Positions 1 to 12,593 of a stretch of 64,000 nt of DNA are shown here, in pieces. The stretch lies in assembly GCA_964036275.1 (NCBI GenBank), contig OZ038435.1, positions 20,818,059 to 20,882,058 on the forward strand, in the 5' to 3' direction. The position numbers and the translations under genes are program-made. How positions within the stretch are numbered: position 1 is the stretch's first letter; every line of letters begins with the position of its first letter. The notes below the pieces were generated by a model that was given only the letters and a program-made list of their open reading frames with translations, did no database searches and had not been told where the DNA came from. The DNA comes from Litoditis marina. Its lineage: Eukaryota; Nematoda; Chromadorea; Rhabditida; Rhabditidae.

Positions 1-89
1 GGTCTAAGGAATTTTCTCATTGGAAACGTTACGTCGTTACGATACACTACTAGAAAGGCCCGACTATTCGAGTAGTCAGTTTTTATATT

Positions 90-212
90 TAAAGAAGGAC
101 GATTATGTGGTCCAATCGCAACGCTTCAGTCCTTTAAACCGCAATATATTTTTCAATTGCAGTTTAAAGGACCGATGTAACGGCATTGGTCCACATAATC
201 GTCCTTCTTTAA
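90..212. repeat. Hairpin MITE, family 1, copy 1
   Basis: A near-palindrome whose arms start and end with AAGAAGGACGATTATGTGG and its complement, flanked on both sides by TTAA. Two more copies lie at 45115-45236 (flanks TTGA) and 54351-54474 (flanks TTAA). The 4-bp TTAA-type flank duplication is typical of piggyBac-like non-autonomous elements; that assignment is inference. Confidence 0.8.
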
Positions 213-215
213 ACA

Positions 216-955
216 CGGAAAAATAATGCTTTTCAGATTTTACAGAAAAACCGTTCAATTCCGCAATCACATATCGCATTAGACCCCAGCATTTATAGCA
301 ACCATACTTCGGCAAACTTAAAAACCCCAGGGAAAAAAAATAAACAAACGAGCTTTATTTCAGCTTCACAATCTTGTAGTTTTTTTCGGAAATATATGAC
401 CCTCGAATTGAATTTGAGAATCGCACCGCTTTTGCTCACTCAGCTATACATTATTTTCGAAACGAAGGAGATAAAAACAAAAAAACCATCCTACCTACTC
501 AGAAATCCATTGAATGTATTTCTTGCCTTGACTGCGATGCTGCACAGTCTCTCATCGACTGAAAAACATGAGTTACAACCTATACACATGAAGGATACCA
601 GAATACACAATAAAAAAGTCTGCGAAATAAAAAAAATAGAAAAAAGTCAATATTTAATTCAAAAATTTTGATACCGTAATCAAGATGCCTGCACGAAAAT
701 AGCCTGTTCATTTGCGCAGTGTATTTCGCGCGCGACGGCATCAAACTAAATTGGCTTGCAAAGGGAGACTTGAAGGAAATGAAGTTCACTGACTTTCAGT
801 TAACAAAAACCATACTGAACGTGTAGATTATTGGCTGCTGAGAACATTTTATTCACAAAAAAACATACACACTCCGAGTCTGATCGTTGTCATCGAACGT
901 TCACAAAAAAGGAAGAAAGCTTAACCACACAAACCACATTCCTTCTTGAAGTATC
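216..955. other. No gene seen
   Basis: AT-rich DNA with only short open frames that lack splice context or recognisable domains. I see nothing to annotate here. Confidence 0.5.
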
Positions 956-1450
956 TCTCACTTTCTCTCTGTAGCTCCCTTCTCCCTTCCTTCCACTTCT
1001 TTCTCTCGCTCTACCTATCACTCTCTCTCTCTCTTTCTCTCATTTTCTTACTCCCTCCATCTTTTCGCTTTTCTTCTCACTAACTCTGTCTCTCTTCTTC
1101 CTTTCTCTCAACTCTTGTCTCCCATCTCTCACTCCCTCGCCTCTCTCTCTCTCTTTCTCTTTCTCTCTCTCTTGCTCTCTCTCTCTCTCTCTCTCTCTCA
1201 CTCGCCTCACTATATCTGTCTTTTCTTTTTCTCTCTCACTCCCTCCTGTTCTTTTATTCTTTTCTTTCAACTCCCATCTTTCAACTCTCATCATCCCTTT
1301 GCCTCTCATTTTCACTCTCTCTTTCTCTCTCTCTCTCTCCTCTTATACATTCTCTCTCTATTTCTCTCTCTCGCTCTCTCTCTTGGCTTTTTCTCCACTT
1401 CTTTATCCCTCTCTCGTCCTTTCCTCTGTCTCGCATCTTCCGTTTTCTCA
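955..1450. repeat. Long CT-rich (polypyrimidine) tract
   Basis: About 500 bases almost entirely of C and T on the plus strand, with runs of CT and CTTT. Long open frames on both strands through it (Ser/Leu-rich one way, Arg/Glu-rich the other) are composition artefacts. Similar GA/CT tracts sit in intron 1 of genes B, C and D. Confidence 0.9.
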
Positions 1451-1496
1451 GTAAGAATAGCCAACGAAATCACCCTTTGATTTTTGACGACTAGAC

Positions 1497-1612
1497 GCGC
1501 GGCAAATGCCGACTGGTCGCAAAGCCAAGTGTGCCGGTAGGGTGCAAGTAGAGCGCAACCAGTCGGCAAATGGGCGGGGCTTAGCAAAAAGGGGCGTAAC
1601 CGTGCAGACACT
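1497..1612. repeat. Short imperfect inverted repeat
   Basis: The sequence CAAATGCCGACTGGTCGC near 1503 recurs in inverted form near 1550-1571 (GCGCAACCAGTCGGCAAATG), giving a small GC-rich hairpin in AT-rich surroundings. It is probably a MITE remnant. Confidence 0.5.
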
Positions 1613-1849
1613 CGGCAAAATCTTCTCAGAGTAAGATGGATGAAAACATAGCAAAACGAATAGTACAGCGTGGTTTGGGAGGTGAGAGGAAGAGATATTG
1701 AGAGATTCGAACTTTTTAGGATTCAAACATCACGGTAGCTATAAACATTCAGTTCAGTGACAAAATTTAGTTAACTAGTTTAGGTAATGAGAACTGTATA
1801 GATGAAATAACAAAATTCCGCGAAGATTGACTTTGCGTGACAATACAAT

Positions 1850-2440
1850 AAAAGAGCGAGAGATAGAGAGCGAGAGGAAGAGAAATTGATGGAGAGAGAC
1901 AATAAGAGAGGAGAGAGAAGAGAGATGGAGCATGAGAGAGAGAGAGAAAGAGAGTAAGAAACAATCAAAAAAGCAAATAGGAGGAAGAGAAGACAAAAAT
2001 GCGTTGAGAGAGCCATGAAAACTCAACTAGTATTTATGGTCAACCTTGATCGATACACTCGAAAAGTATAGGTAGAAGGGGTCAGTACATATTGAATCTC
2101 GATTAACATCAACCCTATAACCTGTTGTGAGTAAAATGTACAAACAGTACTAGATACGATGGTGAATGGAACAAGTTCTGTATTCAAACTTTGGGAGATT
2201 GAGACTGGAAACAGAAACGAAAGTGTGCTATTGTTCAATTGCGTGACATACACAAGTGATGAAAAGGTATTGAATGTGTCTACAAGGAGACTATAGTTTA
2301 CTGTGAGTTTACTTTGTCTATATGTCAATCTCACTTCTTCTCTCTTTTTATGTCTTCCTCTCTCTGTATCTCTGGCTCGCTCGTTCTTTCTGTCTGTCTC
2401 TCTCTGTCTCTCTCTCTCTTTCGCTCTTACACTCTCTCTA
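1850..2440. repeat. GA-rich then CT-rich stretches
   Basis: A GAGA-rich stretch (about 1855-1955) is followed by plain sequence and a CT-rich stretch (about 2330-2440), so the ends are roughly complementary. Open frames here are low-complexity and are not called as genes. Confidence 0.6.
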
Positions 2441-2878
2441 TTGCATTCACTATACCACAACAGCTGATTTTGAAGGACACAAATAAAAAGGGAATTTTAG
2501 TTTCGCGCCAAAACGGTCAGAGAAAACGCAGAGAGCACGCACAAAGAGAGACGCAGTGATTCTGGTTCGCGATCCCAATAGACGTACTCGTTTTAGAGAA
2601 GCAACCGAAGTCGATATATAAACCAGGCGTTAGCCGGAACACGCGCTAGTCTCAGCCCTTTGTTCTTGGCAGTTACATAACTGAGTCCTCTCTCAGTTAT
2701 TTCATAAAAGTTCATAACTAGTTCACGTAAGTCACGATGAAATTGTAACGTCAGAACGCACGTGGAACTGAGAGCTTCAATTTCCCAAATTCGACGAATT
2801 TTTCACTCCCAAAACCGTGTAAAAAAACCCCGGTCTCAAGGTTTTGTGAAATTTCACTTGATTCGGGAAGTATACTGT

Positions 2879-3005
2879 TCGTCAATTTTACTGTCACGTG
2901 AAACATGTTGAACACAGCAGAACTCAGAAACGTGATATGACAAACTGCACTATTCATCATCAGAATGCTAACTTCACGTGACTGTTCAATTTACTACTAG
3001 TATAA
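2879..3005. repeat. E-box repeat, family 2, copy 1
   Basis: An interspersed repeat of about 125 bp with a conserved frame: CTGTCACGTGAAACATGTT, ACACAGCAGAACTC, an ACGTG word, then CGTGACTGTTCAATT and CTAGTATAAC. Copies lie at 30944-31068, 48255-48380, 50206-50330 and 52262-52390. Several copies keep TCACGTGA, a palindromic E-box. There is no coding potential. Confidence 0.75.
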
Positions 3006-3700
3006 CGGTTCCCTCTTCGGGTGGAGAATTCCGGTGTGAGTGTAGGATTAGGTTATACTAGTAGTATATTCACGTACGTGACAAAACATTCACGTAGAAT
3101 ATGAGATTTCAGAACCAGTGTCTTTCACGAATGTTTCGTGTAGGTTTCACGTTTTCGGGCATCGTATGCCGGATATATTTAGAGTACTCAAAATTCGCAT
3201 GGAGTAGTTTTTCGGACAACTATTTCACTGTCTCGTTTTAACCATCAGAGTTAACAGCATCTTGTTGCCTAGACAAGCTTTTGTAATCTGAGAACGAATT
3301 CTGGTGAATCTTGGGATTGATGGTTCTAGTAACAATTATTTATTTAATATGCGATAGACCAATGAAAATGCAGTCCCGCAGACAGTCGTACTCTTTGTTC
3401 CCATTTTCTCAAACTCTGCGTGCGACAAAATTTGAGCAGTACACATGTTTATAAGGTTTTATAAGTATAAGTATAAGTATAGGTAGGGCGATTAGGGGAT
3501 TTACTAGAGTTTTCCGAATTGGCCACAGTTTCTGAAACTTACAAGTTCACCAGAGTTTAGTAGCATTTCGGTAACCATTCAATTTACGACGGTCAGTAGC
3601 TCAGTCTCAACATTGTTGCGAAATGATTGTTAGAGGGGGAGGGCATACGTTAGTGGGCGGGTCTTATGGACTCGTTTATTAATAGCACCGGCCGCCTAGG
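3006..3700. other. No gene seen
   Basis: Only a short tandem ATAAGT run (about 3463-3482) stands out. No open frame with splice context is visible. Confidence 0.5.
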
Positions 3701-3970
3701 TCGAGAAATCGCGCGCAGCGCGAAGCGCTGTGCGAGATTTGTCTTTGGTCCGGCTAATGCGCGCTTCCGTTTTTTTAGTTTCTCCTCAAAAAGGCTGAAA
3801 TTTGCAAAACAAAGTTTTTATTGATGTACTTGTTTTCTATAGCTAATTCCCTAACCGTGTTTCAAATTTCAGCGAAATCGGTTAAGTTTGAGCCAAGTTA
3901 TGACCTCATGCGCTTCATCAAGAGCGCCAACTTCCGTCGTGTGTGGGTGTGTGTGTGTGTGTGTGGGTGG
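3700..3970. repeat. GCGC-rich dispersed module followed by (GT)n
   Basis: The module contains GCGCGCAGCGCGAAGCGCTG and then a fixed tail GAGATTTGTCTTTGGTCCGG. The same module occurs at about 37834-37915, and a diverged copy lies near 25105-25165. A (GT)n run with interrupting GGGT follows at about 3938-3967. Confidence 0.75.
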
Positions 3971-4259
3971 TGACAAGAAAAGTAAACCCAGTTTAAGGGT
4001 TTCTACTCGACCGATAACGTTGAAAATTGTGGAAGACATGTGATACCTACTCGAACACTCGCGGAGCAAAAAAAAATTGAGAAAAAATTGTTTTAATCAA
4101 AGTTATAGACATTTTTCGGAAAGTGTCTGCGTCTCTCCATTTAGCACGCTCTCTCACTCTCTCTGTCCGGTCGACAACTCAAACTGTATTGTAACTTAGA
4201 GTAACAATTACCGATTCGCTCGAAAATTGAAATATGATGCCATCGTGACTTTTATTTGA

Positions 4260-5640
4260 GTATGAAGTATTCTATTCCTGACGTCCTTCAGGATTCTGGA
4301 GACCGGATGACGTCATTTTTGAAAAGTGCAAAGTTGACGTCACATATATTTTCAAATGATGGTAATATCTTAGAAAGGGTCAATTAACGGAGAAACTGAA
4401 TCTAAAAGTGACGTATTCTGAGATTCTGGAGACCAGATGACGTCATTTTTGAAAAGTGCAAAGTTGACGTCACATCTATTTTTAAACGATGGTAATATCT
4501 TAGAAAAGGTCAATTAACGGTGAAACTCAATCTAAAAGTGACGTATTCTGAGATTCTGGAGACCAGATGACGTCATTTTTGAAAAGTGCAAAGTTGACGT
4601 CACATATATTTCTAAACGATGGTAATATCTTAGAAAGGGTCCATTAACGGTGAAACTCAATCTGAAAGTGACGTATTCTGAGATTCTGGAGACCAGATGA
4701 CGTCATTTTTGAAAAGTGCAAAGTTGTTGTCACATATATTTCTAAACGATGGTAATATCTTAGAAAGGGTCCATTAACGGTGAAACTCAATCTGAGAGTG
4801 ATTTATTCTGGGATTCTGGAGACCAGATGACGTCGATTTTGAAAAGTGCAAAGTTGACGTCACATATATTTTCAAATGATGGTAATATCTTAGAAAGGGT
4901 CAATTAACGGAGAAACTGAATCTGAAAGTGACGTATTCTGAGATTCTGGAGACCAGATGACGTCATTTTTGAAAAGTGCAAAGTTGACGTCACATATAGT
5001 TTCAAACGATGGTAATATCTTAGAAAGGGTCAATTAACGGAGAAACTCAATCTGAAAGTGACGTATTCTGAGATTCTGGAGACCAGATGACGTCATTTTT
5101 GAAAAGTGCAAAGTTGACGTCACATCTATTTTTAAACGATGGTAATATCTTAGAAAGGGTCAATTAACGGTGAAACTCAATCTGAAAGTGACGTATTCTG
5201 AGATTCTGGAGACCAGATGACGTCATTTTTGAAAAGTGCAAAGTTGACGTCACATATATTTTTAAACGATGGTAATATCTTAGTAAAGATCAATTAACGA
5301 TGAAACTCAATCTGAGAGTGATGTATTCTGGGATTCTGGAGACCAGATGAAGTCGATTTTGAAAAGTGCAAAGTTGACGTCACATATATTTTCAAATGCT
5401 GAAAATATCTTAAAAATGGTATATTAACGACAAAACTTTATCTAAATATGACTTATTCTGGAAATCAGAAGGCCAGATGACGTCAAATTTCAAAAAATTG
5501 ACGTGAAATATGTTTTCGAATGCTGAAAGTTTCTTAGAAATGGTCAATTTACGATGAAACTTCATTCAAACATGACGTATTCTGAAATTCTGAAGGGCAG
5601 AGGGCAGAAAGTAAGTTTTTAGAACTGCAATGTTGACGTC
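4260..5640. repeat. 130-bp tandem satellite with paired CRE-like motifs
   Basis: Unit starts (GATTCTGGAGACCAGATGACG) recur exactly every 130 bases at 4291, 4421, 4551, 4681, 4811, 4941, 5071, 5201 and 5331. More diverged units follow to about 5640. A typical unit carries ATGACGTCAT and, 22 bases later, TTGACGTCAC, so the array holds about 15 to 20 copies of the palindrome TGACGTCA, the CREB/ATF consensus. Divergence rises toward the right end, as is usual at satellite edges. Confidence 0.95.
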
Positions 5641-5754
5641 ATATTTTTCTCAAATGATAGTAATACGTGGCAAGTGGTTCATTAAGAAAACAATTTTATC
5701 TGCACCGTACAGATCAAACCACATACCTACGGCATGTATACAAAAAGAGAAAAA

Positions 5755-6447
5755 TTCATGAAAAAGTGGGGGCCCAACGACTGTGAGATTTGTCTTCTGC
5801 TGTGCGCCCCTTAGACAACTACTCTCAAATGGAGCAGCTACTGCTACAAAAACCGAAAAATTCTCATGTTAATTACAAACATACAAAAGTCGTAAAATAT
5901 TTTTTCAAACCTGTAAACTAGAATCTGTAAATAACCGAAAAATATTAATATACTCAAGTATAACTGTTCATTACAAACATACAAAAGTCGTAAAATATTT
6001 TCTCAAACCTGTGAACTAGAATCTACAAATCACAGATGTTAACTCAACGTAGTCAATTATAGAGTTCCTGGTTTTCTGCACAATGGTTGGTGTTTTTGAT
6101 CATTACTTCAATTCTAGGTGCTATAACGTTTGGCATATTATTCAACAGTTGTTCTTTTTTTCGCAGCTGTGACTTGTAGATTCTAGTTCACAGGTTTGAG
6201 AAAATATTTTACGACTTTTGTATGTTTGTAATGAACAGTTATACTTGAGTATATTAATATTTTTCGGTTATTTACAGATTCTAGTTTACAGGTTTGAAAA
6301 AATATTTTACGACTTTTGTATGTTTGTAATTAACATGAGAATTTTTCGGTTTTTGTAGCAGTAGCTGCTCCATTTGAGAGTAGTTGTCTAAGGGGCGCAC
6401 AGCAGAAGACAAATCTCACAGTCGTTGGGCCCCCACTTTTTCATGAA
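5755..6447. repeat. Fold-back element, about 270-bp near-perfect arms
   Basis: The left arm (about 5755-6025) starts TTCATGAAAAAGTGGG and reappears as its reverse complement at about 6170-6447. About 140 bases of unique sequence lie between. Each arm contains two copies of an internal block around CATACAAAAGTCGTAAAATA. The arms are nearly identical, which suggests a recent insertion or gene conversion. Confidence 0.9.
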
Positions 6448-7610
6448 TGCAACTTACATTCAATACTTCAAGTATGGATGAATGCAAAAAAGTTGTACTT
6501 CTCTACCGAACGGTGTTAGGCCAGGGAAGGGGAATATAATATGTTCGCTCTCGAATGAGCGAACCAACTGAATATTTGTACTGATGTGTGTTGTGAGAGA
6601 AATGTTGTATTGTGAGTGTGGGAGAAATATTGTATGTATAAGACACCGTGGATATACCATACATGGTTCGGAAACTGTGGTGGTAAGTTTCTGCTGTGTG
6701 GGCGATCATACTACAGCTGGAAACACGTCACCGTACTGTAGGTAACGTACAGAACCCTTCCAGGACAAAACACTCTTCTGTGGTGAAAAAACTGTTCTGT
6801 ACTTGTATCCTGGTAAGAAATTGCCTATAAAGAGGCAAAGAATCTTGTTCTTTGGTTAGTAATAATGAACACATATAAGAACAAAACTTCTTTTGTGTGT
6901 AAACAGGTTGTAAGAATATTTGTGTATAAGTCGTCGTGTATGGTACGAGAGCACGAAGAAATCGTTATAGTTTGAACTGTTAACATTTCCAAGACAATAT
7001 GATCTCGAAAGAAATGTTCAAAGATGGTTGAATATCGTGTAAAAAGAAAATTTAAAACAACAACACTTCTTTTTTGAGATTGCCAACGTGTTGTTTTGGT
7101 ATTGAAGACCAATTGTTCTCTGTATGAATAGGAACTGTAGTATGTCGAGAAAACACATATGTATACAAGACGAGTTTTAGGTGTATAATAAAAGGCTGTG
7201 TGTAGGAAAATTGTATGTATATACGAATAGTTGTATGTCTAGAAGCGTGTATGTGTGCAAGTTTGCAAGCTGCGGTTACCAATCAATAATGACAGCCGGG
7301 TAGATAGAGAGCGACCTTCCACGCAGCTACCCCCGAAATATAGAGAATGCCAGTTGAAAGATGCCGCCTCCAGGAGACCACGCCCCTTTTGTCTCGTTGT
7401 CTAGACTCTCACCCGGCTGTTCTCTCGTGTTTCAAAATCATAACCAGCCTGCTGGAAAGTTTCAGGCAAGAAACAAACTAAATAATGTTTGAAATATAAA
7501 AAAGTCAATTTCGTTTCGCACCTACCCAAAAGGTTTTCTGTAAAAGAAAAACTCATTAGGCTTCGAAAAACTGCCTTACGTCTGCCTGATGGTGTGTTTC
7601 TTTGGTTTTT
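6448..7610. other. No gene seen
   Basis: About 1.1 kb with GTGT and ATGTAT-rich sequence. Open frames are short and without recognisable domains. Confidence 0.45.
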
Positions 7611-7639
7611 CCTGCCGGAAAGGAAAGAAAGCAGGCCAA

Positions 7640-7930
7640 TTACGCATGCAACCGGGTTGCATGCAACCAAAATGCAACCGGGTTGCATGTGTTAAAACAG
7701 TTCGGTTGCTTTCCCAATGCAACCGGGTTGCTTTCGGTTGCTTTTCAAGTTCAACCAAAAGCAACCAAATTGCACTATAAACCGGGAAATGTCCAAAAAT
7801 GGAGTGTTTGGTTGCACTTGAAAAGCAACCAAGTGCAACCCGATTGCATTTGGAAAGCAACCGAATTTTCTTAACACATGCAACCCGGTTTCATTTTGGT
7901 TGCATGCAACCTGGGTGCATGTGTAAACCG
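7640..7930. repeat. Palindromic GCAACC-rich element
   Basis: Two arms built from GCAACCGGGTTGCATGCAACC words face each other around about 7790. The words occur more than a dozen times in both orientations. It looks like a MITE whose terminal arms have expanded internally. Confidence 0.75.
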
Positions 7931-8184
7931 CCAAGAAGGGGCCAAGAAAGCAAAAGTCCCTCAAGCTTGAATTCCCTTAAAAACCTTCATATTAAAATGA
8001 ATTAAATATGTAAATATGTAATAAATGTATATTGTTTTAACCGTTGTATCACAATTATTTAGGGTTGAAGTATTGTTGAGCGCGAAAAGGAGGTGTTTGA
8101 GTTAATGTTAATGACAATCCCTTCCTCTGAAACAGATAAAACAAACTGAAAACAACATCGAGAAAACGTTTATCGCTCATTCGA

Positions 8185-11100
8185 TCAGAACACAAAATAG
8201 AAGGCAGAAACCACGATAGCCATGATACAATTGACGATGTGTCCAGTGTTTTTGGATTTGGGTTTGCGCACGAACAACTTCTTCTTGCTACACTCGTCAA
8301 TACTGTAACATATACAAGTTATTCAATGATCTAAACTGGTAATACAATGTAAAATCAATTGATATGATGAAATCCTACTATGCTTTCAAGATAAACTAAC
8401 AAATTACACCTATACAGATTGCTCGTACAAAAACAAACACAGTGAACGGACATTCGTAAACCGATGTACTCTTCCTTCCAATAAGTTACTTGTTCATTAA
8501 ACCCTGGTTGTTTCTCACGCTAATCTCCAGAATCAAGAAATGTGAATTGTACGTACCTGCCGTAGATTCCGCTCAGGTTTTCCATGCTTTTTGTCATGTT
8601 CTTGAAAACATATTCGTTACAATCCACTCTGAAGTCGGCAGCACAGTCGGCATACTCCTTCAGGCCTCTGGAATTTTGCTCTGGTTAAAACATTCTTTGA
8701 CAGTTTTCAAACAGTAAGAACGTTGCAATCCTCTACTCATACTGTTCCTCGTTTGACAGAAAGTAATAATATCTCATACAAAGAAAGTAGAGAAAATGTC
8801 GACTTTCAAACTATCAACTATTCAAGGTTTTCGAAAACGAACGGAAAACATGTGAAAGCGGCCCAAAACAGCAAAGTACGTACGAGCACATTTTCCCAAC
8901 TCTCTTCTTGGTATCGAGTGTGACATTGCCGGTTTGTTCGGTCGGTTTGAAGCCTGCCTCGAACTTCGTGCCACACTTGTCCCACATTTCCGTATTCTTG
9001 GTACAGTTCTCCGCGGCGACCGGGCTACTGAGAACAATATTGGTATTGGTGACGTTCTCTCCAAAATGTCAACGGTGTTTGTATTTTTATGCTATTCGGT
9101 CAAAATTAGCGAACGCTGCTTAATATATAAATCAAATTATACTAAGCATTAAGTCACTATACCTAAAAACACTCAAATCACATAGTTTACTTACAAAAAC
9201 AACAAGCTCTAATTGAGAGTATTTATCATATATCACCGTAGCATATTATGGCCAACTCGGGTCATGTCAAGAACATATCAAAACGTAGCTTAGTCTTGTT
9301 ACTATATGGCAAGTGATTCTCACAATTAGTAAAATAGTTATGGAAACAAAATGACACAAAAAATAATTGCACCAACGAGGTGGTCGTAGGCATTGTAGTG
9401 GGTGGTGGTGGGATCTCGAACTTGTACGGTTGACACTCACGAACGCCAGCACTGTAAAATATACACTAATTAAAATCATGATTTAAACATTGCAGACGCA
9501 ACTCTTAACGCGATTCTGTGATCATGATCATGATGATGCAGTCACCACAGCACGTTCTATGCGCCACACGACCACCCAAATCAATAAAGAGACGAACTAT
9601 TGTCTACCAAGGTATGCACTTACAGACAAATAAACTAACAAACTATGATAGGTCTCTGAAAAAAGCTTTGTAAAAATGCACCAACAGTCTAGTCTTCGCC
9701 TTATAGTACAGTTATAGTACAGTTATAGTTGAAGTTATTATATCGATTAATACACACTATTCATTTGTCTCATTTAGAATTTGAGAAAATCCTAGAACTA
9801 GCGAAATCAGTCATAAACTTCCTATGGGATGTAAATGAAGCGCAAATTAGCGAGGCAGACCTATGCGGTTTATATTGCTTCATCCTGCTGTTTGTAGTTA
9901 AACTCAGTTGTCTCCGGGTTGAACTCCGCGAATTGTGGCGTGCATCAAGATTCAACTACAACTAGGTTTGGTCGCTTCCCTCCATTTACGTCACTTTACG
10001 TCACTTCACTTTCTCCTTCTTCACTTTACGGCAAAACAATTAGCACACATATTGAGGGGTGTAAACTGTTCGAACAAGTCATATGCTTCACAAAAAAAGT
10101 ACAGATTTACTCACCTCCAGGTAGCGTATTTATCCCATTGTGGAACATTTGACCAATGTGAAAGCAAGCTGTATGTACACTCGGTGTGGAAGGGTATGAC
10201 ACAGTCAATGACATTCTTCGCCGCACTGAAATAGTTTCAAAAGGTTAAATTTATAGAAAGTTTTGATACAGTGAAACGTTTCACCGATCTGTTTGTTCAG
10301 ACAGTACTTTTGAATTGAAAACTAGGGTTGTTAGAATTGAAATTGGAATTGATAGAATTGAGACAATCATCCAAAAGAATTGCAATTCCAATTCTTTTTG
10401 TCTGTGGAAAAGAAGTGGAATTGCAATTCCAATTATTTTGTATGTCGAAAATGGTTGGAATTGCAATTCCAATTCTTTTATATGTCAAAAAATTTCTGGA
10501 ATTGCAATTCCAATTTTTTCGTATATCAGAACAACTGGAATTGGAATTGGAATTGACTTGATTTTCTCTCAGAACTGAACTCTCAGAATTTATTTATAAT
10601 TCCATGCTGCTTTTCCTTGTTCATTACTGAATTACCATTGTTCCTTATGTCTCTTGCTCAATGGAACCAAAGTGAACATTGTTTCTCTTCGTTTTTTGGA
10701 AAAAAAACTGACATAAAGTTCGGAACAGAGCCAATTCTAATCAATTCTAATCAATTCCAATCAATTCCAGTGGAATTGGACTTGAAAATCTGAGATTTCA
10801 AGGAATTGATCGGAATTGGAATTGGAATTGAGCAGTTTTTGAAAATCTAAAAGAACTGGAAATGGAATTGAGTGGTTTTGAGAATTGCAAAAGAATTGGA
10901 ATTGGAATTGAGTGGTTTTCGAAAATTGAAAAAGAATTGGGATTGGAATTGAGTGGTTTTTGAGAAACGAAAAAGAATTAGAATTGGAATTGACTTGATT
11001 TATGGAATTGATTACCAACCCTAAAACTCAACTATTCATGACGGCAATTTCAAGTGTCTCCGTAATCAATTTAGTTTCTTCGGGTTATTTTCTCATTAGT

Positions 11101-12532
11101 ATCTCAACCAAATACTGGCTGTAAGACTTCAGCTTACGTCTGTGTTTCTAAACAGATAGGCAGATAGCCTATTTGTGAACAGTGGAACTAACATACGTGC
11201 ATAAAGTTCTGAAAGACACAGGCGATCCCTTGAGACATTGTGCTTCCTGCGCCCTATCACACGTGTACACTGTGGTTCTGAGTTTGGCGAGCAGACTGAA
11301 CATCGGCTCACACTTCTCGTACAGCCGACCCCACTCCGGACAGTGCTTGACCTTCGAGATCCTGAAAGGTGTGTTGGCTTGACTTTGCCCTGCCAACGGA
11401 AACCTATGGTCCATTCAAACTTTAGTGGAATAAGAGTTCTAAGCATTTAACAATTTCGTAATTACCCCCACTGCACCAAACTGTATGATAGTACACAGAG
11501 ATCTATTATTCTTCTATTCATTTACCTTTTGTAACTATTTCATCTATTAACTCTTTTAATCGTTTAATCTGTTCACGATATGTAATCCCTGAGGCGGTAT
11601 GCATGAACGTCAGTGAAGGAATCCCGCCGGGTTGTAATCCGAGCCCGCTCCGGATTAGGATAATCGGTATGTACAGGCATCTCGGCCGGATTGAGCCGGC
11701 GAGATGAGGTGAATGAGCTTTTTTCATGTAAACAATGCACTTTAATCAGCCGAAAAGTAATGGAAAGAGTAGAAAATTTTGTATTTTTCGTGTATGTAAA
11801 ACAAATTATTGGAGTCCCTATTGAATCTTTGAGGGAAGATATATAAAATGATACAGTTTTTGACAACTAATATTATTTTCCCAACATCGTTGAATTAAGT
11901 CAAATCTCATGTTCACGGAAACAACCTAGCTTACTTATTTCATGAATGAGCATTTTACAGTGATGACGTTTTGGAAAATAGTTCAATAACAAGAAAAACC
12001 ATTAAATTCGAGTCGAGCTCGACCTCTCTGGCTCGGGATGGAATTCGCATTCCGCCTGGAATACGAACCCGGGCGGGACGCTTAGTGCGTACCGGGATGG
12101 TCATTCCCAGTTAAAACGAGCTTGGGATCACATCCACACCCAGCCCGGGATGTTTCATGCACACGGCCTAATAGAAAATAGAAAATAACCAAAATCAAAA
12201 ACGGAAAAAAATAGTCAGTGAAGCAAAAAATAACTTGAAACTTCAAACTAACACTTTTGCATATTCATCATCAGTTACACTGCTTCCGATAATCATGGTG
12301 TACATTGTGGCAAACAGAAGGACAGTTCTGAAAAATACAACATTTGTACACGAGAACAGTCAGTGAAAGAGAGAAAGTAAAAGAGAGCACGAGATAGTGA
12401 CGAGACAGCGAAAGAGAGACAGTGAAAGAAAGAAAAAGTAAGAAAGGAAGATAGATAGCAAGAGAGTGGACGCGAAAGGAGCAGAGAGACGGAGAAGCAA
12501 CGGTCCGGAGCAACCAACCTGAGCTGAACCAT
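8185..12532 (-). CDS. Gene A: two-domain cysteine-rich secreted or GPI-anchored protein, family not recognised
   Basis: Eight exons fit phase and splice signals: 12532-12519, 12327-12253, 11361-11197, 10225-10115, 9451-9377, 9027-8884, 8667-8557 and 8302-8185. They give 270 residues. Every intron falls after the second base of a codon. The start is MVQLR, followed by a hydrophobic signal peptide (TVLLFATMYTMIIG). Domain 1 (about 36-130) carries CPEW, EKC, a DC-x7-C pair in exon 4 and REC. A Pro/Thr linker leads to domain 2 (about 145-235) with NCT, DKC, KMC, DC-x7-C and DEC. The C-terminus (GHIV..IMAIVVSAFYFVF) is hydrophobic, as in a GPI signal or tail anchor. Two N-glycosylation sequons are visible in domain 2 (NVT, NMT). 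I do not recognise the family: the cysteine spacing does not match the 12-cysteine DUF19 pattern. Function is unknown. Genes B and C are full paralogues and D is a one-domain copy. Confidence 0.8.
10315..11010. repeat. GGAATTG/CAATTCC array in intron 3 of gene A
   Basis: Dense GGAATTG and CAATTCC words, many forming the palindrome GGAATTGCAATTCC, flank about 200 bases of ordinary sequence. A related array lies at 24470-24960. Open frames through it are low-complexity artefacts. Confidence 0.75.
11585..11715. repeat. GC-rich palindromic interspersed repeat
   Basis: A GC-rich block with CCGGATTAGGATAATCGG and CGGCCGGATTGAGCCGGCG in AT-rich intron 2 of gene A. It resembles the CATCCCGG-bearing blocks at 12010-12170 and 18425-18530 in style. 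Confidence 0.45.
12010..12170. repeat. GC-rich block with terminal GGGATGTTTCATGCA
   Basis: This intron 2 block of gene A has several CGGGATGG and CCCGGG words and ends with CCCGGGATGTTTCATGCACACGGCC. The same end occurs at 18525, and its reverse complement at 18420, where the two ends bound a complete 110-bp copy. Confidence 0.6.
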
Positions 12533-12586
12533 CTTATCGAAAAGTAGAACCTCGGCTCGAATGAGTCTTTCCACGTTCTCTCCCTC

Positions 12587-12593
12587 TTTTATA
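12587..12593 (-). promoter_or_regulatory. TATA box of gene A
   Basis: TATAAAA lies 55 bases upstream of the start codon, inside a block (about 12533-12700) conserved with the upstream regions of genes B, C and D. The spacing predicts transcription from about 12560 and a 5' leader of about 30 bases. Conservation at the same distance in four genes is the main support. Confidence 0.75.

Noticed and set aside
1040..1480. Open frames rich in Ser/Leu or Arg/Glu in CT-rich DNA
   Set aside because: Low-complexity composition, no splice or paralogue support. The same applies to 13179-13603, 17410-17750 and 43958-44473, apart from the short exons named in genes B and D.
4260..5640. CRISPR-like array
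   Set aside because: Units are contiguous 130-bp tandem repeats without spacers, in a eukaryotic genome.
8185..12532. Assignment of gene A to DUF19
   Set aside because: DUF19 is a nematode cysteine-rich domain, but cysteine number and spacing seen here do not match the pattern I know, so no family name was given.
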